From Planctomycetota bacterium (GTDB taxonomy: Bacteria > Planctomycetota > UBA1135 > GCA-002686595), in NCBI GenBank assembly GCA_016712565.1, contig JADJQU010000017.1:1-32508 (forward strand): 32,508 nucleotides of DNA, read 5' to 3'. The position numbers were made by a program, and so were the translations under genes. The notes below the pieces were generated by a model. It made no database searches and had not been told where the DNA came from. It was given only the letters and a program-made list of their open reading frames with translations. This document shows, piece after piece, positions 1 to 7,476 of this stretch. Numbering within the stretch: position 1 is the first letter of the stretch; every line of letters starts with the position of its first letter.

Positions 1-946
1 TCCCGCCTGTGTCCGCCGCGGTTGGCGTCGACGACCAAGCTGTCCCAGTGTCCCGGGTTCACCGGGACCGGTCCCGGCGGCGTGGTTGGAAGCCGGTGCG
101 GGCGAGCTGGCGTCGCAGGCGCCGAGCAGCGCATCCCGAAAGCTGGCGAGCCACGAACGCCTGGCCGAAGGAACGGCCGGGCCTGAGGGGGTGCGTCGAG
201 CTTCTGCGTGGTGAAAGCGGTGCGGAGTTCATTGTGGGAGGTCAATCCTGTGAAGATCCGTGCGTGGATTCCGTTTTCGAGGTCAGGGGGCAGATCTCGC
301 GGCCTCGGAAAGTCGCGACTGCGGCCGGGCTGAGTAGTGCCATGAAATCGGAAGTTGCGCTCTCGCGGGTAACAAACCGCCGCTCAGCTTCGCGGAGAGA
401 ACCAAGGGGGACCGTCCTCCGCGCGCCCGCTCGCCGGCCCGGTGGGTGCAATCCCACCGCAGCCCGGTGCGGAGCAAGTTCCGTCACCACGCCCACCGCC
501 CCGTCAGGCCTGCGCCCTGCGACCTCCGGAGCACGCTTGGAGCCGAATCCGCACCGGACAAAGTGTTCGCGGGCGCACGGGCGCGCCAGGCTTACCTCCC
601 GCGATCACCGGGCGGGCGTAGTTGCCCCCCCAAGATCCGTTCCGCGCTCAGGGTCCCTACCTGCGATTGTGAGGCAGGCCGCGCGCGGCGGCTGGGTCCG
701 CGCCACTTCCAGGGCGATCGCGAGGGCCGGCAGGCTCGTTGCCCGGCACGATCGGGCCCCGTCCCCTCCACGGCGCCCGCCGCCCCGGCGGCAGCAGGAT
801 CCTCCGCGGCGAATTCGCGACGAAGTGCCGCGCCCGCGCTCGTTCATGTGCGCCACCACGCGCTCGTCGCCCATTTGCCAACGGGATCGCGACTGCTGGC
901 GGCGAGGCGCGAAGAAGCGCTTGAACATGGCTGATCGCGAGTCGTG
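1..946. other. Gene-free stretch with weak structured-RNA signals
   Basis: No reading frame here has a recognisable domain. The longest open frames are Arg/Pro-rich and look like GC-rich chance frames. On the minus strand, 242-496 can encode 84 residues that I do not recognise. On the plus strand, 307-596 carries short words in the order seen in bacterial RNase P RNA: GGAAAGTC at 307-314, CAAACCGCC at 373-381, GGAGCAAG at 471-478, GCTTGGAGCC at 535-544 and GGCTTACC at 589-596. A GGTGGG/CCCACC hairpin lies at 441-457. Other conserved RNase P words are missing, so I do not call an RNA gene. Confidence 0.4.
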
Positions 947-2397
947 TCAGACGCGCATCACGCCCTTAGTGATCACGCGGTACGTGAAGTCCACCGGCGT
1001 CGAATAGCGGAATCCCCGACAGGCCCTGGGCCTTGGCGTAGAGCTTCGACTGCTCCGCCACCGGTACTGGCGAACAGCATGTACATGATCAGGTACGGCC
1101 GGGCCATCCATGATCTTGATCGCCTTGGGCACGATGGGCATCACCCAGGGGTAGCGCACCGCGATCGGGAACCACTTGTGCAGGTTCTCGATCTCGCGCT
1201 TGTTGTCGTACTGGATCGACGAGGTGCGACGGAAGTTGTCCGGGAACTCGTCGTAGGCGGAAAATCGCGTAGCCCATCTGCCGCGTGATGTTCTCGATGT
1301 CGAACTGCGGGTGGGGCTGCATGATCGAGACCAGCGGGTGATCCGCCTTGCACTCGATGTTGAGCCGCAGCGTGTCCAGCTCGTCCTCGATCGTGCCCCC
1401 GGGGCCGCCGAGCATGTTCAGCGTGCCCAGACGGATCCCGTGCTTCCTGATCCAGAACGACGCGTCGGTGAGCTGCTTCCTGGTCGTGTGCTTGCGGAAC
1501 ACCGCGTTGCGGACGTAGTCGCTGGCCGCCTCGAGGGCGACGCGGGTACACGCAGCCCGCCTTGGCCAGGAGCTCGATGTGCCGCTCGGTGGTCATGTTG
1601 GCCATCAGGATCACGTCGAACGGCAACCCGACTTCCTTGGGGTAGCGTTCGCAGAACTCCTCCATCCAGTCATTGCGCGCAAGTTGAAGATGTCGTCGAC
1701 GAAGTGGACGAACTTCAGATTGTGCTTTGGCCTGACCTGCTGGATCTCCTGGATCAGGTGCGAGACCGAGCGCTTGCGCACGTACTCGGAGTTCTTGACG
1801 TCGTAGACCTTCTTCCGAGGCGTGGTGGAAGCAGAACGAGCGGGGCATCAGGCAGCCGCGCGACTGACGAACACCTTGCGGTCGGCGTCGCGGTAGACCG
1901 CGCCCGCGTCGTAGATCACCTCGCGGTCGGGGAAGCCCAGGCTGTCGAGGTCCTGCACCAGCGGGCGCTGGGGGTTCTTGATGATCTCGCCGGTCTTGGG
2001 GTCCTTGAACCAGAAGTTCTGGATGTCCTGGAAGGGCTGGCTGCCATCCGCTCCAGGAGCTCGACGATGGCGTACTGCCCTCCCCGCGGCAGATGGCGTC
2101 GACGCCGACCTCCTCCACCAGCTCCGGCGTGAAGGTCGCGGGGACCGCCGAAGATCGAGTACACGTTCGGCATCACCTCCCTTGACTTTGCGGTTCACGT
2201 CCACGAGGAACGTGTGGATGCCGGTGGTGACCGGAGCCGCAGACGACGTCGGGGTTGTACTCCTGGAGCTTGTCCAGCCACTGGGTGTCCGGGATGAACA
2301 GCGCCTTGGTCTCATGCCCGGCGTCACGATGGCTCCGGGAGCCACATGATCCGAGCATCTCCTGGGGGAGGTACTCCTCGATGAACAGGACTTTCAA
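947..2397 (-). CDS. B12-binding radical SAM protein (frameshifted)
   Basis: Predicted cobalamin-dependent radical SAM enzyme of the B12-binding/Elp3-like type, cytoplasmic, substrate unknown. Bridging several one-base deletions gives a protein of about 480 residues. The N-terminus reads KVLFIEEYLPQEMLG, followed by a Rossmann-like B12-binding region with 'YNPDVVC' and 'VDAICRGEGEYAIVELLE'. The radical SAM core follows: 'SRGCLM..SFCFHHAS', 'KFVHFVDDIF', 'GTLNMLGGPGGTIEDE' and a C-terminal tail ending VITKGVMRV. The cluster motif reads C-LMP-R-SF-C, so the middle Cys of CxxxCxxC is Arg (about 1841). The likely start is TTG at 2397; no clear ribosome site is visible and a deletion could hide another start. 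It reads in the same direction as the cassette upstream, about 250 bases away. The family call is firm; the role is open. Confidence 0.8.
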
Positions 2398-2471
2398 GGC
2401 GTGGCTTCCGGTGGTGAGGACGCGGTGCGGTGCGGTGAGAAGAGCCCTTTCGGACCTTCCGTGGACGTAAG

Positions 2472-2477
2472 AGTATA
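2472..2477 (-). promoter_or_regulatory. Possible -10 element for the radical SAM gene
   Basis: The minus strand reads GGTATACTC here, and TATACT is close to a sigma-70 -10 box. It lies about 75 bases before the assumed TTG start at 2397. No good -35 box is seen 17 bases upstream, so this is a weak call. In a sequence this GC-rich, an AT-rich hexamer in a gene gap is still worth marking. Confidence 0.25.
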
Positions 2478-2649
2478 CCCGCGCTCGGGCCGGGGTCGCC
2501 ACCCGGTCGGGAGGCCCTGGAGGCCCCTCATCGAACCGAGGGGCTCCCAGGCCGGAGTGTACCCGCCCGCCCGGAACCCGGGTCGTGAACGATCCGTAGG
2601 CCAGCCCCCGCGCCGGCTCCATCCCGGCGGGAGGCCTCCGGCGGGTTCT

Positions 2650-3879
2650 TCACATGAAATTGCGTGTGTGGAGCCCGCTCAGGGCCTCGGCCCGCTGGGC
2701 GTCGAAACCCAGCAGCCGCAGGCGGTTGCGGCGGCCGGCGTGCATCTGGCGGGTCAACTCGACGACGGCCGCGTGTCCCCTGGCGATGGCCGCGGGCCCG
2801 AGCCCACACGCAGCGAGCACCACCAGGGCGTCGAAGACCTCGGCGTTGAGCCCGGAGGTGTTGCGCAGCGCGTCATGCCGGCGCTCGATCGCGGCGGCCA
2901 TGCGGTCCACGAGGCCCGGCTCCTGGCGGGCCTGCCGGACGAGGTGCGCCACGCCGAAGGCCACGTGGCGGGCCTCGTCCTGGGCCGTGAGGCGCATGAT
3001 CGCGCGGGTGCACTCGTCCGGCGCGTGCTCGTGCAGGAACCAAAGCAGGTTCACGAAGGACCCCTCGCCCAGCACCGACAGCAGCAGCGAGGCCAGGGCG
3101 AAGTCCGGCTCGTCCACCAGGGTCTTGAGGGAGGCCTGGCCGCCGGCGCTGGAGAGGCCCAGATGGGACCGCCGGAGCGTAGCCCGACGGGTGAACACTT
3201 CGATGTGGCGAGCCTCGTCGGCCGCCTGGATGGCGAGCAGTTGCAGCACCTCGCGGAAGTGGGGGTGCGTCTGGCTCGCGAATCGCGCGGGAACCAACAG
3301 GGCCGCGGTTTCGTTCTCGATCAGGAAGGTCAGCACCTGCACCAGGGCGTCCTCGAGCAGTTCGCCCTCGGGCCCGGCCGCGGTGTTCGAGGCCGCCTCC
3401 CAGGGGATGGCCGTGGCCGGGTCCCACTGGGACGCGAGCGCCTGGGTGTAGAGCGCGGCGGCTTCGTCGGCCCACTTCGGCCTTGCGGGCCAGCCCGAAC
3501 TCGAATGCGGGGCTCCCGCCTCCACCGGTGGCGCCCCCCGGGGCGGCCAGGCCCCAGTGGGCGGCAGGGGTCTCCACCACGGCCCCGGGGCGGGTCCCGT
3601 CGGCCGCGCCCGCGAGCTCGGCGCCGCGCCAACGGCCGGTCTGGGCCTCGCCGCGCTCCAGACGGCCCGCGCGGCGCTCACCCGGTTCCGCAGGCCGGAA
3701 GACATGTCCCTCGGCGCGGGCCCAGGCGGCCGGTGAATCGCCAGTTCCGGGGCGGTGCCGGCCACGGCGAGCGACTCGCCCACCGGAACCCGCGCCAGGG
3801 CCCGACGCACGAGAACGGCGGCTCCCCGGTCGAGCCCGAGGTCGCCCAGGTCCAGGTTCCACGCGCCGCCCTCCCCCAC
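2650..3879 (-). CDS. TusA-like / ferritin-like diiron fusion protein (two frameshifts)
   Basis: About 410 residues after bridging one-base shifts near 3735 and 3480. Residues 8-65 look like a TusA fold: 'NLDLGDLGLDRGAAVLVRRA', 'PVGESLAVAGTAPELAIH' and 'WARAEGHVF'. The CPxP motif is replaced by GLDRG, so the sulfur-carrying Cys is absent. After a linker, residues about 150-410 form a ferritin-like four-helix diiron domain. Its ligands are visible as 'IENETAALL', 'ADEARHIEVF', 'LGEGSFVNLL' and 'AQDEARHVAFG', a full E, ExxH, E, ExxH set. Such domains act as oxygenases (AurF-like), oxidases or desaturases. The GTG start at 3879 lies 8 bases after the stop of the binding-protein gene, implying one transcript. 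The fold call is strong. The reaction is unknown, and the TusA-like part may only be a docking domain. Confidence 0.7.
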   Translation of the reverse strand: MGEGGAWNLDLGDLGLDRGAAVLVRRALARVPVGESLAVAGTAPELAIHRPPGPAPRDMSSGLRNRVSAARAVWSAARPRPAVGAAPSSRARPTGPAPGPWWRPLPPTGAWPPRGAPPVEAGAPHSSSGWPARPKWADEAAALYTQALASQWDPATAIPWEAASNTAAGPEGELLEDALVQVLTFLIENETAALLVPARFASQTHPHFREVLQLLAIQAADEARHIEVFTRRATLRRSHLGLSSAGGQASLKTLVDEPDFALASLLLSVLGEGSFVNLLWFLHEHAPDECTRAIMRLTAQDEARHVAFGVAHLVRQARQEPGLVDRMAAAIERRHDALRNTSGLNAEVFDALVVLAACGLGPAAIARGHAAVVELTRQMHAGRRNRLRLLGFDAQRAEALSGLHTRNFM

Positions 3880-3887
3880 CCTGTCCC

Positions 3888-4739
3888 TCAGGCCGCGCCC
3901 ATGCGCCGCAGGAACCCATCGAGCCAGGACGTGCGGTCGCAGGCGCTCTCCAGCAAGTCGTAGCCGCTGGTGCGGCCCTCGCACCAACGCTTGAGCCCCT
4001 CCATGTCCATCAGAGGCCGCACCGACGGGTCGTCGTAGCGCATGGAGAACAGCAGCTCCTGGAAGCGCGCGACCAATCGTTCGGGCGCGCCGTCGAGCAC
4101 GGTGAAGTTGCAGTGGTCGTACTTCCCCGTCTGCGCGAGCACGCGCGTCGCGCCGCGCGCGAAGAGACCTTCGTTCGTGAACGTCAGGTGGTTCCCGTCG
4201 ATCATGCAGGCCGCGTCCACGTCGCCGGCCAGCAGGGCGCGCGCCGCGTCGCGTTCGCCGCCGACGTGGTCGCCGTGCTTGCCCACCAGGACGTCGAAGC
4301 GCCGCACCTGGAAATGGCGCCCGGCCAGGAGCCCTTCGCGGGCCAGGTGCTCGAGCGGGATCAGGGTCGCCTGGGGCGAGTCGCCCGCGCCGCATCCGAC
4401 GGTCTTGCCGCCGAGATCGGCGAGCGTGCGAACCGGCGAGTCCGCGCGCACGACGATCAAGGAGGTCAGGTCCTGATCGGTGTCGCGCATCGCCACTGCT
4501 CGCGCCGCGCGACCGCGCTTTTTCGCGACGCGGCAAGCCTCGACCCACGCCAGCGGCGAGTTCCACGCCACGTGGAACGCGCCCGCGAAGTGCTGCTCGA
4601 CCTGGCGCTCGTAGTTCGAGTAGAGCACGTAGTCGAAGTCGAGCCCCTGCGACCGGAACCAGCGCTGGAAGCCGTCCCAGATGGGCACGACCTTGGCGTC
4701 GTAGGCCACCGCGCCGAGCACGAGCGTTCCGTCCATCAT
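3888..4739 (-). CDS. PhnD-like phosphate/phosphonate-type binding protein lacking a signal peptide
   Basis: 283 residues in one clean frame. The order of motifs fits the PhnD/SsuA/transferrin periplasmic-binding-protein fold: N-terminal strand 'GTLVLGAVAYDAKVVPIW', 'AGAFHVAWNSPLAWVEA', 'LIVVRADSPVRTLADLGG' with 'GCGAGDSPQATLIPLEHL', and 'GDVDAACMIDGNHLTF'. It begins MMDGTLVLG directly at the first beta strand, so there is no signal peptide or lipobox. No permease or ATPase gene lies nearby. It therefore probably works in the cytoplasm, as an enzyme or ligand carrier. MqnA and Thi5 are known examples of this fold turned enzyme. ATG at 4739 is 6 bases after the dehydrogenase stop and the gene ends 8 bases before the diiron gene. 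Ligand and reaction cannot be read from the sequence. Confidence 0.75.
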   Translation of the reverse strand: MMDGTLVLGAVAYDAKVVPIWDGFQRWFRSQGLDFDYVLYSNYERQVEQHFAGAFHVAWNSPLAWVEACRVAKKRGRAARAVAMRDTDQDLTSLIVVRADSPVRTLADLGGKTVGCGAGDSPQATLIPLEHLAREGLLAGRHFQVRRFDVLVGKHGDHVGGERDAARALLAGDVDAACMIDGNHLTFTNEGLFARGATRVLAQTGKYDHCNFTVLDGAPERLVARFQELLFSMRYDDPSVRPLMDMEGLKRWCEGRTSGYDLLESACDRTSWLDGFLRRMGAA

Positions 4740-4745
4740 GGTCCC

Positions 4746-5863
4746 CTAGAAGAGCGGCAGCCCGCAGACCGCCTTGCCGATGAAATCGTAAAGCTGGTCG
4801 CTGGTGGGCGCCATGATCAGGGCCGCGCGCGTGTCGCGAAAGCGACGCTCGACGCCCACGTCCTTGCGGAAGGCCTGCCCGGCGCAGACTCGCATGGCCG
4901 TGTCGAGCACCTCGCGAGCGGATTCCGCCGTGGCGGCCTTGACCTCCAGGACCCGCAGCATGGCGTCGGCGCGGCCGCTCTCGAGGGCCGTGATGGCGTC
5001 GTTCCACAGGGCGCGCGCCATGTCGGTCTGGATGCGCATGCGCGCGATGTAGGCGCGAATCGTCGGCAGCTCGTGGAGCGCGCTGCCCGAAAGGTGCGCG
5101 TACTTCATGCCGCCGGCGTGCTCGATCGTGCGTTCGACGGCGGCCTCCATCATGCCCACCGAACCCGCGGAAATGAGCACACTGAAGGTGGGCAGCACAG
5201 TCCCCATCATGATGCCGAAGCCCTCGCCGTCGCCGCCCAGACGGTTGGCCGCGGGAATGCGCGCGCCCACAGCCTTCACCGGGGCCGAGTCGTTGCCGCG
5301 CAGGCCAATGCCGTCGAAGCCGCCGGATACCGAAAGGCCGGCGGTGGACCGCTCCACCAGCCACAGGGAACTGACGCCCGATCCCGCCGTGGGCCTGCTG
5401 GACCATACGTAGGCGTCGGCGTGGTGGGCCGAGGTGATCCAGCTCTTCGAGGCGTCGAGCACGACGTGCGCTCCGTCCGCGCGCGCGGTGCCCAGCGGCG
5501 CCCAGAAGTGGGAGCGCGAACCGCTCTCGCTGAACGCCAGCGTGGAGAGATGCTTGCCCGACGCGACCGCGCGGCGAACGGCCTCGCTGCCGTGCTTCTC
5601 GATCACGGCCGTGCCGCAGTAGTGCATCGTCATGACCATGGCGCTCGATCCGCACTCGCGGGCCAGTCGCTCGATCACGTCGGCGGCCTGCCGCAGGCCG
5701 AGCCCTGGCCGCCCACCTTGGCGGAGATCAGCCCCAGGAGTCCGCGCTCCCGCGCGGCCTGGACGACTTGGGCGGGGAATTCGGCCTCGGAATCGACGCG
5801 CGGCGCGAGCTCGCGGGCGACTTCGGCGACGGAGGAGGCGGCGGCGAGGGAGTCGAAGCTCAT
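4746..5863 (-). CDS. Acyl-CoA dehydrogenase-like flavoprotein (one frameshift)
   Basis: About 373 residues, normal for the family, after restoring one base near 5700 where GGQG should run into LGLRQAAD. It starts MSFDSLAAAS at 5863. Family features are 'GSSAMVMTMHYCGTAVIEKH' in the N-terminal helical part, 'LAFSESGSRSHF' and 'SKSWITSAHHADAYVW' in the flavin-binding beta domain, and 'LRGNDSAPVK' before the C-terminal helices. The usual catalytic Glu sits in a YEGT-like motif near the C-terminus. Here the region reads 'MAPTSDQLYDFIGKAVCG', with no Glu at that place. The protein may be a non-standard dehydrogenase, using another base, or a flavin monooxygenase. It is the first gene of the three-gene cassette, so its substrate is probably shared with the diiron protein. 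Confidence 0.8.
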
Positions 5864-6043
5864 GTGGAAGCTCGTGAGGAGGATCCTCGGAAGGGGCGCC
5901 GCGCGTCGCCCGATCCACTCGAGCTAGCGCCGGCGCCTGGACTGCCCGAGCACGTCGGGCCCTTGGGGTGTTCAGCGGCTGAAATCCATGGGGACGGGCG
6001 AATTCTAGGTAGTGGTCTTCGTGGGCACCATGCCGGGGGGGGG

Positions 6044-7204
6044 CTAGCACGCGGCGGCGTCGCGCAGGGTGGCTTCCACTTGCGTAAAGGTTGCCTCTGG
6101 AGAGAAGCGGCCCATGCGGCGGATGCTCTCCTCGGAGAAGCGCTGCCGCAGCTGGGGCTCGTCCAGGAGACGCCCGATGGCGCGGGGGAGCTCCTCGGGC
6201 CGGCCCGGGGCCACCAGGAGGCCGTTGACCCCCTGCTCGATCACCTCCGGATTGCCGCCGATGTCGGTGGCCACCGCGGGCGTGCCCAGGGCGCAGACTT
6301 CCAGCAGCGTGTGGCTCAACCCTTCATAGGTGGAATTGAGCACGAACACCTCCGAGGCGCGGATCAGGTAGGGAATGTCCGCATAGGGTCGATTGCCCAG
6401 GAAATGCACGCGCGCCGCAAGCCCCTGCTCCTCGGCGTAGCGCTTCCAGGGCTCCAGCATGTCGCCGTCCCCCGCCACCAGGAGCCGCACGTCGCCGGGC
6501 AGGCTCTTCAGGGCGGCGATGATCCCGTCCACGCGCTTCCAGACCATCAGGCGGCAAATCGTGAGCAGGTAGCGCGGCCCCTCCTCGAGGCCGAGCTTCG
6601 CGCGCGCCTCGCGCGGCGATTCGCGCAGTGAATCCGGGGCGGGCCCGTTGTAGGCATTGGGAATCAGGCGCACCTTCTCGCCCGGCACGCCGTAGTTGGA
6701 CACCGCGATCGAGCGCAGGTAGTTGGAGCAGGCGATGATCCGCTGGGCCTTGCCCCACCACAGCCGTTGCAGGCGCCGCATCAGGCCCACCCTCCAGCCG
6801 TACTGCTTGCCCTGGAACGCGTCGATGGTGTCGCCGCCGATCCAGCCCTTCCGGTGGCTGATCTCCCAGGCGCCGTCGACCATCATGCGCATCACCACCT
6901 GCTTGCCCCGCAGGCGCGCCGCGAGCACGTGCAGGAGCGCCAGGTGCTCGTTGACGTACACCACGTCGCAATCGCGGGCGTGGCGCAGCACGACGAAGAA
7001 GGCGCGCAGGTAGCGCACGGGCATCGAAGCCGGCAGGATCGAGACGACCTCGAACGGGTACCCCGTGGGTCGCGGGTCGGAGCAGAAGGCCACGACCTTC
7101 ACCTGATGCCCCCGCGCGGCCAGGAAGCGCCCCACGCCCGGCACGTAGACGGCCGGGCCGCCGAGATCGGGCGGAAAGACGGGCGAGGTGATCAGGATGC
7201 GCAT
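6044..7204 (-). CDS. Glycosyltransferase family 4 (GT-B) protein
   Basis: 386 residues in a clean frame, the usual length. The N-terminal Rossmann half begins MRILITSPVFPPDLGGPAVY, a classic GT4 acceptor-side start with the glycine-rich loop. The C-terminal donor-binding half has 'YLLTICRLMVWKRVDGII', 'VRLLVAGDGDM', 'RVHFLGNRPYADIPYLI' and the EX7E-type motif 'EGLSHTLLE', followed by 'GTPAVATDIGGNPEVI'. It should transfer a sugar from a nucleotide-activated donor to a glycan or lipid at the inner face of the membrane. It stands alone: 180 bases separate it from the dehydrogenase and 272 from the next gene. Donor and acceptor are unknown. ATG at 7204 precedes the conserved first strand, so the start is secure. 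Confidence 0.9.
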   Translation of the reverse strand: MRILITSPVFPPDLGGPAVYVPGVGRFLAARGHQVKVVAFCSDPRPTGYPFEVVSILPASMPVRYLRAFFVVLRHARDCDVVYVNEHLALLHVLAARLRGKQVVMRMMVDGAWEISHRKGWIGGDTIDAFQGKQYGWRVGLMRRLQRLWWGKAQRIIACSNYLRSIAVSNYGVPGEKVRLIPNAYNGPAPDSLRESPREARAKLGLEEGPRYLLTICRLMVWKRVDGIIAALKSLPGDVRLLVAGDGDMLEPWKRYAEEQGLAARVHFLGNRPYADIPYLIRASEVFVLNSTYEGLSHTLLEVCALGTPAVATDIGGNPEVIEQGVNGLLVAPGRPEELPRAIGRLLDEPQLRQRFSEESIRRMGRFSPEATFTQVEATLRDAAAC

Positions 7205-7476
7205 GGGCCGGGGCGAGCCTCAAAGCGTAGCGCGCGCGCCGCCCCGGGGCTCGTGGCGCGCGGGGCCTCCGTCCGAAACCCGGTCCCGAGGGGCCGACCT
7301 CCAGCCGCGCCGACGGCCCCGCGGGGAACTCGGGACCCGTGCCCGACGGGGGATCCTGCCGGCGCTTGCGGCCGCGGGCCGCCTTCCAGGTCCGCGCCGC
7401 GCCCCCAACGAGAGCAGGCCGCCCGTCCCCACGCGTCGCGTGGCCCCCGCATCCGGCTCAGGCCTCGCTCCCAGCG

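Noticed and set aside
441..457. tRNA T-arm-like hairpin GGTGGG/CCCACC
   Set aside because: The loop is not TTCRANN and no acceptor, D or anticodon arms can be drawn around it.
400..530. Cobalamin riboswitch-like core (GGTG...AATCC...GC.GCCC, then GTCAGG..CCTG)
   Set aside because: The conserved CCCGCCACTG segment is missing and no plus-strand gene follows that it could control.
9..1007. 332-codon plus-strand open frame
   Set aside because: Arg/Pro/Ser-rich with no domain; typical chance frame in very GC-rich DNA, and it runs into the antisense of the radical SAM gene.
2650..5655. 1001-codon minus open frame spanning the whole three-gene cassette
   Set aside because: Only its last third is the diiron protein; the rest is a shadow of the binding protein and dehydrogenase, which have clean domain matches in other frames.
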